Translations under genes and position numbers: made by a program | The notes under the pieces: generated by a model | What the model saw: only the letters and a program-made list of their open reading frames with translations | Told to the model about the DNA's origin: nothing | The model's database searches: none | Part shown: positions 33,130-42,882 of the stretch, in pieces | How the letters are laid out: the number at the start of each line of letters is the position of its first letter | Numbering within the stretch: position 1 is the stretch's first letter | Assembly: GCA_020630675.1 (NCBI GenBank) | Contig: JAHDIR010000012.1 | Span: forward strand, 1 to 63,087 | From: Bdellovibrionales bacterium | GTDB lineage: Bacteria; Bdellovibrionota; Bdellovibrionia; Bdellovibrionales; UBA1609 | DNA length: 63,087 nt | Reading direction: 5' to 3'

Positions 33130-35874
33130 ATGCTTCATTTTACTGCCATACCGAACTCAAGTGCTAAAAGAAAGTGGATCTTGGGCTTAAACCCAAAGGA
33201 AATAACTTATATTGTTCCTGATTTAGCGACCAAGTCAGAAGTTCAGCGCCATTTTTTTAAAGAAAAAAACATAAAAGTATTAGAAGAAGACTCAGTTTTA
33301 AGAGCTAACGAATTTTGGTTGAAAGCCATTACTCAAAACTTCTTTGATTTTCAAATGATCAGCTCGTTTTTAGCTCAAACTTTATTGCAACAATGGGCAA
33401 GTGAAAGTGAGCTTAATATAACATCCTCAGGTGTTAAGCGTTTGCAGGGTTATTTTCAACAACTTCTACCGATTATTACAAAGCCAACTTCAGTGGATAT
33501 ATTGCAGCAATGGTTTAATGAAAACCCAGAGAGTTTTATTTCTTGGGGGCGTTGGTATCAGTTAGCAGTAATGGCTTGGCAAAAATTTAATGAACACCAG
33601 CTTATTCCGCAAAACTGCTTATCGGCCTACTTATTAGCAAATATTGGTTCTATGAATTTAAAGTGGAAACGTAAAATTTATTTTGATTTAGGCGCTGATT
33701 TAAACCTCACTGAAGTAGAATTGATTCATCACTTATCTCAAGAGTTAGATATTACTGTTGTGACTCCAGATATTTCCTTGCTAAACAAATATGAAAGTTT
33801 ATTCTCTACCTATAAATTATTACAGGAAAAATCTAGCCAAGACCATTTAGGGTTGGTTGTGCCAGAAGTTCTTAATTTACCCAGTGAAGATTTACTTGAG
33901 AGTTCCAAGAAGTTTAAAAGATTTTCAACTGTTGTATCCGAAGTGAAGGACCTTACAGCACAAGTTCGCTACTGGCTAAATAATGGCGGCAAGCCCCATG
34001 AAATATCAGTCGTCACGCCCAATATAGAAAAGTATTGGCCGATTCTAAAGCCTTATTTTGATAAAGAGGGTATTCCTTTAATTAAAAATGAAATTATAAT
34101 TGCCTCGACATTGCCTTCAGTGTGCCGGTGGATATCTAAGTTAAGAGTTTATTCTGGAAAATTATCGAGTGTAGATATTGAACTTATTGAATTTGCTGGT
34201 GAAGAACAACATGTAGATTTTGAAAATTTCAAAAAACTTTATAGTGTTTTTTATGATGAAAATGACCTGAAAAGAGATCAAGGTCTTTATGATAAGTATT
34301 TTGTGGCTATGGACTTAAATAAGTTTTATGCGCGCGATGAATTTTTAATTTGGAGTTTAGGTTTTTGGCAACATTCTGATGAGCATGATGTTTTAAAAAC
34401 TATTTTTAACCAAATTTTACTGGAATGCCCACTTAAAACAAAAATGAGCCTAAATTATTGGCTAAACTATTTAGAGCAAATTGTATCTAAAAAAGAAATC
34501 ACCGTTGAAAAATCAAGTTACGGAGTTCACTGTATAAACCTTTCTGCCAGCTCTTGGGTCGAAAGTAAATATACTTACGTTGTGGGCTTAAGCTCAAGTC
34601 AGTTTAAAGTAAACCCTGTTGACTCTATTGACCTAGGGGAGATTTCAAAACTTTATCAGCAAACAGGTTTTTTGGTAGATAAGTTTAATGTTTCTTCTGA
34701 AAATTATTTATTGTCTTGGATATTTAGAAAAAACTTTAAAGAAGCTATTTTTAGTTACCCAGAAACCGGTATTAATGGAGAAGTAGGTGCCCCGTTACTT
34801 TTTTGGCTGGAAGAAAAGTTTCGTAGAGATAAGAACACTGAACATAAAGACAGTCCCCAGAAAAGTCTTTGGGATTTAGAACAAAACCAGCGTAGTCACA
34901 CTTTATCTACAAAAAATTTAGCAGAAAAAATCATTCAAAGTGATTTAGGGCTTGATGACTATCAGCCACTTGAAGACAAAAAGTATCTTGATCACATACG
35001 GTTTTCACCGACGTCTATTGAACGTTTTATTGCTTGCCCTTTTATTTTTATGTCTGAAAAAATATTTAATCTTCAAGATTTGCCGGATATTGATTTTGAT
35101 GAAAACCCTATGAACCGTGGACGGCTAAGTCATGCTATCGTTGAAAGCTTAACAGAAGAACCTTTTTGTGCCGAACACTCTGATGAGGACCTGCTTCGTG
35201 TTATTGAAAATTGTAAAGAAAAACTGAAGCTTGATTACTACAATATTGAAATTTGGCATTATCACCGCGAAACTTATTTAAAGCTAGCCAAAGAGTTTTT
35301 GAAAGCTGAAGCTGAGCATCGCCTGCAGTTTCCGCAAACTAAGGTTAAGCACCGAGAAGTTAAATTAAAATTATTTTGGGATCAAAAAGAAAAAAAGCTT
35401 TCAGATAAGGGCTTTCCTTTAAATACTGTGATTGATCGAATAGATCAAAACAGCTCTGGGGATTATACAGTGATTGATTATAAGTCATCATCCTCACAAG
35501 CGACCAATTTTGAATCTTGGACAAAGAAAAAAAGTGTCCAAATGCCTTTATATATCATGGCATACCAGAAGTGGTTGCAAAGTAAAAATAAGGAAGGTTC
35601 ATTTGTTGGTGCTTTTTATTATGTATTAAAAGATATGAGTCGAGGAAAAGGTTTAAAGGTCTCTAGTCATGATCAAAGTTTATTTGAGCTTGGGTCAAAA
35701 AGAGGGCAAGCCGATCAAGAAGGGCTGGAAAGGTTGTGCGAGGCTACTTGTGAACTCACCGCTGAAGTGGTTGGGAAGGTAGAGGCCGGTTTCTTTGCTC
35801 CCGAACCTGAAGATGTTAATGCCTGTGGCCAGTGCAATTGGAGGTCGCTATGTCGAGCCCCACATCTCGTTTAA
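33130..35874 (+). CDS. addB: AddB-like helicase-nuclease subunit
   Basis: A 914-residue protein. The N-terminal two thirds are a UvrD-like fold without an intact Walker A (no GxGKT near the start), as is common in AddB-type accessory subunits. The C-terminal PD-(D/E)xK nuclease has FSPTSIERFIACPFIF, RGRLSHAIVESL, VIDRIDQ and TVIDYKSSSS. CGQCNWRSLC with the earlier Cys in FIACPF gives the four-Cys iron-sulfur staple known from AddB. It works with the adjacent AddA to resect double-strand breaks for RecA. There is no clear binding site before the ATG at 33130. The 3' end overlaps addA by 25 bp. Confidence 0.85.
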   Translation: MLHFTAIPNSSAKRKWILGLNPKEITYIVPDLATKSEVQRHFFKEKNIKVLEEDSVLRANEFWLKAITQNFFDFQMISSFLAQTLLQQWASESELNITSSGVKRLQGYFQQLLPIITKPTSVDILQQWFNENPESFISWGRWYQLAVMAWQKFNEHQLIPQNCLSAYLLANIGSMNLKWKRKIYFDLGADLNLTEVELIHHLSQELDITVVTPDISLLNKYESLFSTYKLLQEKSSQDHLGLVVPEVLNLPSEDLLESSKKFKRFSTVVSEVKDLTAQVRYWLNNGGKPHEISVVTPNIEKYWPILKPYFDKEGIPLIKNEIIIASTLPSVCRWISKLRVYSGKLSSVDIELIEFAGEEQHVDFENFKKLYSVFYDENDLKRDQGLYDKYFVAMDLNKFYARDEFLIWSLGFWQHSDEHDVLKTIFNQILLECPLKTKMSLNYWLNYLEQIVSKKEITVEKSSYGVHCINLSASSWVESKYTYVVGLSSSQFKVNPVDSIDLGEISKLYQQTGFLVDKFNVSSENYLLSWIFRKNFKEAIFSYPETGINGEVGAPLLFWLEEKFRRDKNTEHKDSPQKSLWDLEQNQRSHTLSTKNLAEKIIQSDLGLDDYQPLEDKKYLDHIRFSPTSIERFIACPFIFMSEKIFNLQDLPDIDFDENPMNRGRLSHAIVESLTEEPFCAEHSDEDLLRVIENCKEKLKLDYYNIEIWHYHRETYLKLAKEFLKAEAEHRLQFPQTKVKHREVKLKLFWDQKEKKLSDKGFPLNTVIDRIDQNSSGDYTVIDYKSSSSQATNFESWTKKKSVQMPLYIMAYQKWLQSKNKEGSFVGAFYYVLKDMSRGKGLKVSSHDQSLFELGSKRGQADQEGLERLCEATCELTAEVVGKVEAGFFAPEPEDVNACGQCNWRSLCRAPHLV

Positions 35875-38800
35875 AAAATGAAATAGTTCGCGCTGGTGCG
35901 GGAGCTGGAAAGACAACTATTTTAACTCAAAGAATTTTTGACTTTTTAACTCGTTATAAAGAAGAAAATGGGTCTTGGCCAAAAGTGGTGGCAACAACAT
36001 TTACCAAAAAAGCCACCCAAGAACTAGAAGAGCGCTTATTGTTAAAAGCTTTAGAACTGCAAAACTTTGAGCTCATTAAATATATAAGTGAATCTTCAGG
36101 TCTTTTTATTTCAACCATTCATGGTGTTCTTAACCGCTTTTTACAAACTTATGGTTATATGGTGGGCATTGAGTCTGGCTTTGAAGTTATTACGGAAAAA
36201 AGTTCTCTCTATTTATATAAAAAAATTATTCGAGATATAGTGTCGGAGAACCCTGAGCAAGTGCAGCCCTTGCTTAGAGTTTATAGCTTTAAGCAATTGA
36301 TAAGTATCACCCAAGAGTTTTCTAATTGGCAGTCCCAGTACCCAGAAAGTAAAGCTTTTCTCATAAATGATTTTAAGAAAAAGTTTGAGGATAAAAAAAA
36401 GTGGCTTCAAATAAATATTGCAGAAGTCTGTGATGAAATAGAAAGTAATATCGAACAAAAGTCTTGGCTGACTTTTGCTGAGAAATTTAAAAAACTTTCT
36501 GTCGTGGATTGGCCTGATGCTCAAGATTATGTTGATGCTTTAGCTGAAATGGGTCGCAAGCCAAGCAAAAGTAATAAAATTCCTGAAGAAATTAATACCC
36601 TTTTAGAAGGGTGCCTTCAAATTATTAAAAAAGACTTCTCAACTCCTGCCTATCAAAAGAGCTTTTGGCAGAGCAGTGAGCAGCTTTGTGTTGAATTTGA
36701 ATTGTTTTATAATGAGTTTCAAGAAAGGTACAAAGCCTATAAACTCAGTCAGTCTTTAATTGAGGTTAATGACTTAGAAAATTATACGTTTCAAATTACA
36801 AAAGATAACCCTGAATTGACACGGTTATTTTCAGCGGAGTGGGACTATTGGTTAGTTGATGAGTATCAAGATACCAGCCCCTTACAAGTTAAAATTTTAG
36901 AAAATTTTATTGGAAGTTCTCCCGTTTTTATAGTTGGAGACCCACAGCAAAGTATTTATTTGTTTCGAGGTGCTCGGTCGGAAGTTTTTGATCAACAAGA
37001 AAATAAAATTAGCTCTGAAGGGGGAGAGAAAAATTTCTTGCAGAAAAATTACCGCTCTCGCCCTGAGCTTTTGATGTATTTTAATGATTTTTTTCAACAA
37101 GTAGGCCCTCAATTTAAGCCTATGCAGCCGCGAGCTGATGAATTTGATCCATCAGCTGTAGTGGCCTCTGTGGCGCAGCTTCCTTTAAATGAAATTGATA
37201 AAGAGCCCAAAGATCAATTTGAACGAAATTATATTGTTGGAGAAATTTTTAAGTTAATTGATCAAGGTGTTCAATGGGATGATATTTGTATATTATCTAG
37301 AACCAATGGTTATCTTAAAAAAATGGCTCAAGAATTAAAGCAGTATAATATTCCGATCAACTTATATTCTTCAGGTGGTTTTTCTGGGCGAAGAGAAATT
37401 ATTGATGCTCTATCTTTTTTAAAATTTTTAGTGAACCCTTACGATAATATAAATTGCGTGAGGTTGTTGCGTAGCCCCTGGTTTACGGTTTCTGATGATG
37501 ATCTTGTCTCTACGTTGATGAGTCGGGAAGAGGGCGTTTGGTCAACATTAAAAAACTGTTGCCCAGATCATAAAACAGTCCTTCGTTTAAAAGCCGCTTT
37601 GAAGTCTTGTGATAATTTTGGTGTGAGCTTTACTTTTAAGAATGAACTATTAAATTCTGGTTTTGTTGATTACTCATTAAGTTATGACTCTACGGGCCGG
37701 CGAGAGTCAAATTTTTGGAAGCTTGTGCAAAAACTGGCCGATGCCGAGCGACGCCCAGGTTTTAACTATATTGAATTTATAGAGGACATCTTAGGTGGAA
37801 ATGACGCTGATATTCTCTCGGATGAAGGAGATGCCGTGGCTTCTTTGGAGCCAAACTGTATTAATATGATGACAGTGCATGCCTCTAAAGGTCTACAGTA
37901 TAAATATGTTTTTATTCCACAAATGAATAAGCGCCCTATGGTTCAAAAGTCTTCGTCTAAAAAAGAGCATGTAGTTTTTGATGAAAAATTAAAGAAATGG
38001 TCTTTGTATAGCTTGGCCTCTGATGGCAAATTATCTCCAACGGTCTTTCATATGGATTATGTCAAAGAGCTAGAAGAGCGAGAACTACTAGAGTCTCAGC
38101 GTTTACTTTATGTTTCTCTTACACGAGCTTCTGTAAAAGTTTATCTTTCCTTTACAGAAAAGTTAGACAAAAACTCATGGGCTAGTCTTTTAGACATTCC
38201 TGATGAAGGGCTACACACAACCGATCATTATAGTGTTGAAGTTGTTAAACAAGAGGTTTCTAAGCCGGCAATAAATATTGGTGTTCGTAACCAAATAAAC
38301 CAGCAAGAAGCACCCTCTCCTTTTAACCCAGAAAATTTCGAGCAAGACTTTTTGTTTCAAAAAATTTCTGTGAGTGAAGTTTTAAAGACTACTGACTCCT
38401 CTATGAGCCAACCAAAAGTTAAAGATGAAGAGCAAGTTAAGGGCAGTTTGCAAGGTCTAAAAAAATCTTCTGATGGAAGCCTCATGCATCGAGTGTTTGA
38501 ATTATTGAAATTTCATTCAAAAGAAGAACTAACTTCTCTTGTTAATAAATGGTTTCCCGACAAGGTTGATGCTGTTTTGAAAAGTATTGATTATATTTCT
38601 TCTTTAGAAGAGCCCAACTTACTTGAAATTATAAAGCAAGGAGAAGTGGAGTGGGGGTTTCAGTTAAAAACAGAACAAGGTTTAATTGAAGGACAGATTG
38701 ATTTGTGGGGTGAGGATGATGAATTTCTCTGGATTGTAGATTATAAGTCAGGTTCTGAGCGTTTTGTCGATAAGGCTTTTGAACAATTAAAATATTACTC

Positions 38801-38885
38801 AAAAGCCATCAAGGAGTTGCGTCCAGATAAGCCGATTAAGCTTATGGTCGTTTACCCCTCTGCGCAAAAAACATTTATTAAATAG
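35850..38885 (+). CDS. addA: AddA-like UvrD-family helicase/exonuclease
   Basis: A 1011-residue superfamily 1 helicase with a nuclease tail. The ATG at 35850 has TGGAGG 7 bases upstream and is preferred over 35832. Motifs in order: IVRAGAGAGKTTIL (Walker A), VVATTFTKKATQEL (Ia), WLVDEYQDTSPLQ (II), IVGDPQQSIYLFRGA (III), QKNYRSRPEL (IV), MTVHASKGLQYKYVFIP (V) and RLLYVSLTRA (VI). The C-terminus carries HRVFELL, EGQIDLWGED and WIVDYKSGS, the PD-(D/E)xK nuclease. The pair replaces RecBCD in presynaptic repair. Overlap of addB and addA indicates one transcript. Confidence 0.92.
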   Translation: MSSPTSRLKNEIVRAGAGAGKTTILTQRIFDFLTRYKEENGSWPKVVATTFTKKATQELEERLLLKALELQNFELIKYISESSGLFISTIHGVLNRFLQTYGYMVGIESGFEVITEKSSLYLYKKIIRDIVSENPEQVQPLLRVYSFKQLISITQEFSNWQSQYPESKAFLINDFKKKFEDKKKWLQINIAEVCDEIESNIEQKSWLTFAEKFKKLSVVDWPDAQDYVDALAEMGRKPSKSNKIPEEINTLLEGCLQIIKKDFSTPAYQKSFWQSSEQLCVEFELFYNEFQERYKAYKLSQSLIEVNDLENYTFQITKDNPELTRLFSAEWDYWLVDEYQDTSPLQVKILENFIGSSPVFIVGDPQQSIYLFRGARSEVFDQQENKISSEGGEKNFLQKNYRSRPELLMYFNDFFQQVGPQFKPMQPRADEFDPSAVVASVAQLPLNEIDKEPKDQFERNYIVGEIFKLIDQGVQWDDICILSRTNGYLKKMAQELKQYNIPINLYSSGGFSGRREIIDALSFLKFLVNPYDNINCVRLLRSPWFTVSDDDLVSTLMSREEGVWSTLKNCCPDHKTVLRLKAALKSCDNFGVSFTFKNELLNSGFVDYSLSYDSTGRRESNFWKLVQKLADAERRPGFNYIEFIEDILGGNDADILSDEGDAVASLEPNCINMMTVHASKGLQYKYVFIPQMNKRPMVQKSSSKKEHVVFDEKLKKWSLYSLASDGKLSPTVFHMDYVKELEERELLESQRLLYVSLTRASVKVYLSFTEKLDKNSWASLLDIPDEGLHTTDHYSVEVVKQEVSKPAINIGVRNQINQQEAPSPFNPENFEQDFLFQKISVSEVLKTTDSSMSQPKVKDEEQVKGSLQGLKKSSDGSLMHRVFELLKFHSKEELTSLVNKWFPDKVDAVLKSIDYISSLEEPNLLEIIKQGEVEWGFQLKTEQGLIEGQIDLWGEDDEFLWIVDYKSGSERFVDKAFEQLKYYSKAIKELRPDKPIKLMVVYPSAQKTFIK

Positions 38886-38927
38886 GCTTAACTTAACGAC
38901 AAGTTGTTTAAAAAAACTTAGGTTTTT

Positions 38928-39539
38928 TTAAAATAGAAGCCCAAAATTTATGGTAAAGCCGCTATTTTTTAAAGATTCACTTCCCTCTTTGTTTACATCA
39001 AGTAGTCCAAGCGTATAATCAACATCTATAGTAAAATTAGTGGCTCCAGGTACGTTATAACCAAATCCCAGTTGCGCAAAAACATCTAGGTCGTTAGCTC
39101 CACCTGCAATATTGTCGGCGTCGTCATTAATTAATAAGCCAGGAGTTAAATGACCTTTGATAAAAAAACCAGAATTAGCTCCTGCCAGATAGTATTTAGC
39201 ACCAAGTAATAAGTTTAAATAATCCAGTTGGAACTCAACAGTTGATGCACCAATATCTAGCTCTGATTTTAAGTTCATATATTGAAGCCCAAGAACATAA
39301 ACAAGGCCTTGCCCCATTTCTGCACTTACACCGAGCTTAATACCTGGTTTGGCATCAGTATCAACAGAACTGCTTTTAAGTGAAAAAAGCGTGGCTCCTA
39401 AAGAGACATGAGTTTGCAAATGATTAAGGGGAGAAAATAAGTAGTTTACTTTTTCAGGAGTTGAGTTTTTTTCCATTCCTGTTTCGGCAAATGTTGAGAA
39501 AGATAAAACAGTCAGCAGTGCTATTAGTGTTGATTTCAT
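38928..39539 (-). CDS. Small outer-membrane beta-barrel protein
   Basis: A 203-residue protein. The ATG at 39539 (GGGAG upstream) begins a typical signal peptide (TLIALLTVLSFSTFAET); the frame up to 39590 would overlap the upstream lipoprotein gene and is rejected. The mature part has alternating hydrophobic beta strands with Gly and Tyr (LGVSAEMGQGLVYVLGLQYM) and ends SGFTINFGLLF, a good barrel C-terminal Phe. This resembles OmpW/OmpA-like 8-strand barrels, with no specific family decided. It follows a lipoprotein gene on the same strand by 31 bp. Confidence 0.75.
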   Translation of the reverse strand: MKSTLIALLTVLSFSTFAETGMEKNSTPEKVNYLFSPLNHLQTHVSLGATLFSLKSSSVDTDAKPGIKLGVSAEMGQGLVYVLGLQYMNLKSELDIGASTVEFQLDYLNLLLGAKYYLAGANSGFFIKGHLTPGLLINDDADNIAGGANDLDVFAQLGFGYNVPGATNFTIDVDYTLGLLDVNKEGSESLKNSGFTINFGLLF

Positions 39540-39570
39540 TATGTGCTCCCTTATATTTAAGCCAATAGAT

Positions 39571-40158
39571 TTATTTGTTTTTAAATTCAAATTCAGAGGT
39601 GCCTAGGTTACTCGTAAGAACAAATTTAACGGCTCCTGATGATAAAGCTTCTCGGTCGGCAATATCAAAGCTCACTTCGTACGGTTTCATGAAAATATTA
39701 ACATTAGGAAAGAGAGTCGCTACTTGTGACATCGTGTATTTTGTTTTCGAAATTGTTCCTGGAAAGCGTTGACCATTAACTTCAAGGTAGGTTCTCCAGA
39801 TGGAGTCATCTCCTTTTGTGAGGTCGTTATTTTTAACAACCGGTGTGTAAAGAAGAACCATAAATTTTGTACTTTTTGCTAAGCTAAGCTCCAAGTTTTG
39901 ACTGGCTTCTTCAACTTTATGGCTCGGCCATTGTTGTAAGGTAGCAAGTTTTTGATTTTTTAAACTTAAAACCTTTTCGTTCATATAGGTGACTGAAACT
40001 TGGTAGAGGTTAACAAAGCCGGAGTATTTTTTTTCACTTTGTGTATTTTCTTTAACAAGTTTTCTGTAGCCATATTTTTTATCAAAGTCTATAGCGACAG
40101 AAGAGCAAGAAGTGAGAACTAAAAAGGCGAGAGGTAAAGTAATGAGTAAGTGTTTCAT
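39571..40158 (-). CDS. Lipoprotein, unknown function
   Basis: A 195-residue protein with a lipoprotein signal (KHLLITLPLAFLVLTSCSS; LTSC lipobox). The mature part is a mixed alpha/beta domain without recognised motifs. A regular polar pattern such as WRTYLEVNGQRFPGTISK suggests a beta sandwich. It lies upstream of the small barrel gene and 8 bp after the lipase gene on the same strand, so the three may be one operon. An envelope-associated role is inference. Confidence 0.7.
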   Translation of the reverse strand: MKHLLITLPLAFLVLTSCSSVAIDFDKKYGYRKLVKENTQSEKKYSGFVNLYQVSVTYMNEKVLSLKNQKLATLQQWPSHKVEEASQNLELSLAKSTKFMVLLYTPVVKNNDLTKGDDSIWRTYLEVNGQRFPGTISKTKYTMSQVATLFPNVNIFMKPYEVSFDIADREALSSGAVKFVLTSNLGTSEFEFKNK

Positions 40159-40166
40159 AAATTCCT

Positions 40167-41009
40167 TTAGATGAGTGCTTTTATAAAAGTTAAAAGGTCT
40201 TCGGTGGCTTGCTCTTGTTCAATGTCGTTGAAAATTTCGTGGCGACTGTTGCTATAAATGATCATTTGTTTTTCTTCTTGCGAAATTTTTTTAAAAAGTT
40301 GTTTCGACTTTGGCAGAGAAACAACTTTTTCATCTTTAGCTAATTGAAATAAAATAGGAGTATTTATTTTAGCGACCTTTTTAAAAATAATATCAAAGCT
40401 TTCCACAAGCCCAAGATAAGTTCGAGGGTTCATTTTGCCATGCCTAAGAGTATCTTTTTCATAGAACTCAAGCTGTTCAGGCATTTGAGTGAGATGTTGA
40501 GGGTCGATGTCGTTACTTAAGGTCAGTCTAGGAAGGTATTTGTTGGCAAATTGAGCCAGGGTTTCTTTGGCAGCATTCGGAGGGGTATGAATGCCAAGCG
40601 CTGGTGAGCTTAAGCAAATAGCACTGACAGGTTTAAGACGATTTTCAATAAAACTTCGTAATAAAATGGCAGCTCCCATAGAGTGACCAAAAAGAACCAC
40701 AGGAAGGTCAGGTAGATTTAATTTTTGTTTAAAGAATTTGAAAACTTTTTTAAAGTCAGAACAATGTTCACTAAAGTCAGAAACATATCCTCTTTGTCCA
40801 GAAGATCGGCCATGGCCTTTAAGGTCCCAGCCAAAAACTTGCCAACCATTTTGAGTTAAAGATTGGGCGAGTTTATCGTAACAACTAGAATGTTCACCCA
40901 CTCCGTGGGTAAGAAAGAAAGTTCCTTTGGGCGCTTTTGTAGGCCAAATTTGGTAAAAAATTTCTCGTTCAGGCTCAATTTGAAAGTAATTTTCTATAGA
41001 GGTAGACAT
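40167..41009 (-). CDS. Monoacylglycerol-lipase-like alpha/beta hydrolase
   Basis: A 280-residue serine hydrolase. FFLTHGVGEHSSCYDKLA is the HG oxyanion region and GWDLKGHGRSSGQRG the following strand and loop typical of monoglyceride lipases. FGHSMGAAILL carries the nucleophile Ser. LAKDEKVV and SNSRHEIFND supply the Asp and His. It probably cleaves monoacylglycerols or lysophospholipids in the cytoplasm, since no signal peptide is present. It could act with the long-chain acyl-CoA ligase at 22.6 kb in lipid use. Confidence 0.88.
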   Translation of the reverse strand: MSTSIENYFQIEPEREIFYQIWPTKAPKGTFFLTHGVGEHSSCYDKLAQSLTQNGWQVFGWDLKGHGRSSGQRGYVSDFSEHCSDFKKVFKFFKQKLNLPDLPVVLFGHSMGAAILLRSFIENRLKPVSAICLSSPALGIHTPPNAAKETLAQFANKYLPRLTLSNDIDPQHLTQMPEQLEFYEKDTLRHGKMNPRTYLGLVESFDIIFKKVAKINTPILFQLAKDEKVVSLPKSKQLFKKISQEEKQMIIYSNSRHEIFNDIEQEQATEDLLTFIKALI

Positions 41010-41091
41010 ATATCTCAGTTTATTTTTTGCTCATGAGTAAAGTCAATGGTCAGAGCCAAAATCAATGATATTAGTGTTCTTTGCGAGCTTT

Positions 41092-42666
41092 TTAGTCCAC
41101 AGGGTAATCAATGTTGTAATGTATTCCTTGAGAGCGCTTTCTTGACAAGGCCCCCTTCACGGTGAGTTCAGCTACGAGCGCAATATTTCGAAGCTCAACA
41201 ATATCTGGGTGAATTTTAAAATGAGAATAGTATTCGGAAATTTCATTTTGAATATTGTTTAATCGATTTTGCGCTCTTTCAAGACGGCGGTTAGAACGAA
41301 CAATGCCTACGTAATTCCACATGAGCTGGCGAATCTCTTCCCACATATGTTTGATGACAATGAGTTCGTCTTGATTTTCTAACTCATGGTATTTCCACTG
41401 AGGCCAAGACTTGAAATTCTCGCGTTCGTTTTGGGTTTTAATAATATGCTGCGAGGTATTATGAGAAAAAACTAAACACTCGAGAAGAGAGTTGGAAGCC
41501 AAGCGGTTTCCGCCATGAAGGCCAGTGTGAGCGACTTCACCGATGGCATAAAGACCGGGCAAGTTAGTTTGTCCGTTAAGGTCGGTATCAATTCCACCAC
41601 ACAAATAATGAGCGGCAGGAACCACAGGAATAGGCTCTTTATCAATGAAAATACCCAGCTCGGCACATTTTTTATATATACTAGGAAAACGTAATTCTAG
41701 TTCGGCCTTACTTTTAAATGAAATGTCCAGGTAAACACAATTGATGGCTTGTTTTTTCATTTCAGAGTCAATGGACCGGGCGACGATATCTCTGGGAGCA
41801 AGGTCGGCTAAAGGGTGATAAGACCTCATAAACTCATGGCCATTGGGTAATTTAAGTTTTGCTCCTTCACCTCTAAGGGCTTCAGAAATCAAAAAGTTTC
41901 GTGCTTCTGGGTGATAAAGGCAAGTGGGGTGAAACTGCATAAACTCTAAATGACTGACTTTTGCGCCAGCACGGTAAGCCATGGCCACGCCATCGCCGGT
42001 AGCTCCACTCCAATTTGAAGTATATAAATAAACCTTTCCTGCTCCACCGGTGGCAAGCACCGTTGATTTTGCAAGAATTGGGTTTACTTCATTTTTATCT
42101 TTATTAAGCAGGAACGCACCTAAACAAGACTCATCTTGTGATGCGGAGTTTGCCATTTTGCTTTTTAAAATAAGGTCGACGGCCATTTCATTTTCAAGAA
42201 GGTCAATGTTTTTAGCCTCAAGAGCATTCTTTAGTAAAGTTTGATTGATCGCTCGCCCCGTGTAATCTCCAACATGAAGAATGCGGTGGTGACTATGGCC
42301 ACCTTCTTTGGTGAGAGCAAAAAAGTCTTCTTTGGATTTATCAAACTTTACCCCCCAATCAACCAGATCTTGAATGCGCTTTGGCCCTTGTTTGATGGTG
42401 TATTCGACAACTTTGCGATCACAAAGACCTGCTCCAGCCACAAGAGTGTCTTGAATATGAGATTCAAAACTATCCTCTTTTTTATAAACAACTGAGGCTA
42501 TTCCACCTTGGGCCATCCAAGAATTAGTGTCATCAAGTTTAGATTTTGCAACAAGGGCGACTTTTCCGTAAGGAGCTAATTTTAGGGCACAGCTCAGTCC
42601 AGCAAGTCCAGTGCCTATGATAAGGAAATCATATGTGGAGTTTGAGGAAAATTGAGCCTTTTTCAT
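41092..42666 (-). CDS. nadB: L-aspartate oxidase
   Basis: A 524-residue flavoprotein of the succinate dehydrogenase/fumarate reductase family. It oxidises L-aspartate to iminoaspartate in the first step of de novo NAD synthesis. Motifs: FLIIGTGLAGLSCALKL (FAD), SWMAQGGIA, HHRILHVGDYTGRAI, HLEFMQFHPTC, RGEGAKL and the substrate-site ALRGEG/HYLCGGI region. The ATG at 42666 begins one residue block before the FAD motif; the frame to 42714 is not needed. nadA and nadC are not in the window. It is divergent from the membrane-sensor gene, with inverted repeats between them. Confidence 0.94.
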   Translation of the reverse strand: MKKAQFSSNSTYDFLIIGTGLAGLSCALKLAPYGKVALVAKSKLDDTNSWMAQGGIASVVYKKEDSFESHIQDTLVAGAGLCDRKVVEYTIKQGPKRIQDLVDWGVKFDKSKEDFFALTKEGGHSHHRILHVGDYTGRAINQTLLKNALEAKNIDLLENEMAVDLILKSKMANSASQDESCLGAFLLNKDKNEVNPILAKSTVLATGGAGKVYLYTSNWSGATGDGVAMAYRAGAKVSHLEFMQFHPTCLYHPEARNFLISEALRGEGAKLKLPNGHEFMRSYHPLADLAPRDIVARSIDSEMKKQAINCVYLDISFKSKAELELRFPSIYKKCAELGIFIDKEPIPVVPAAHYLCGGIDTDLNGQTNLPGLYAIGEVAHTGLHGGNRLASNSLLECLVFSHNTSQHIIKTQNERENFKSWPQWKYHELENQDELIVIKHMWEEIRQLMWNYVGIVRSNRRLERAQNRLNNIQNEISEYYSHFKIHPDIVELRNIALVAELTVKGALSRKRSQGIHYNIDYPVD

Positions 42667-42712
42667 GAGATATACATCCCCTAAGTTGGCTCTAAAAACA
42701 AGCAAATAGACC

Positions 42713-42731
42713 AAGACTTAGGTCAAGTCTT
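42713..42731. promoter_or_regulatory. Inverted repeat upstream of nadB
   Basis: Arms AAGACTT and AAGTCTT with a 5-base spacer, 47 bp upstream of the nadB start. Position and symmetry suit an operator for a dimeric regulator; the regulator is unknown. Confidence 0.4.
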
Positions 42732-42762
42732 AGTACTTTTGGCTAAAGATACCTACCTAAGT

Positions 42763-42776
42763 CTATTGCCCAATAG
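42763..42776. promoter_or_regulatory. Second inverted repeat in the nadB/sensor gap
   Basis: Arms CTATTG and CAATAG with a 2-base spacer, 32 bp from the first inverted repeat in the same divergent promoter region. A possible operator for either gene. Confidence 0.35.
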
Positions 42777-42882
42777 GTCCTGCTGTAAGTAAACTATGAA
42801 TTAGTAAAAGAGCGGAGCCTCTTTATTAACCGCAGAACCGAAAATGCGACTCAAAATATTAACATACCAAGGAAGGTGTAAT

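Noticed and set aside
38905-38935. Terminator between addA and the convergent barrel gene
   Set aside because: The only stem is A-run/T-run with a single G-C pair, too weak to call.
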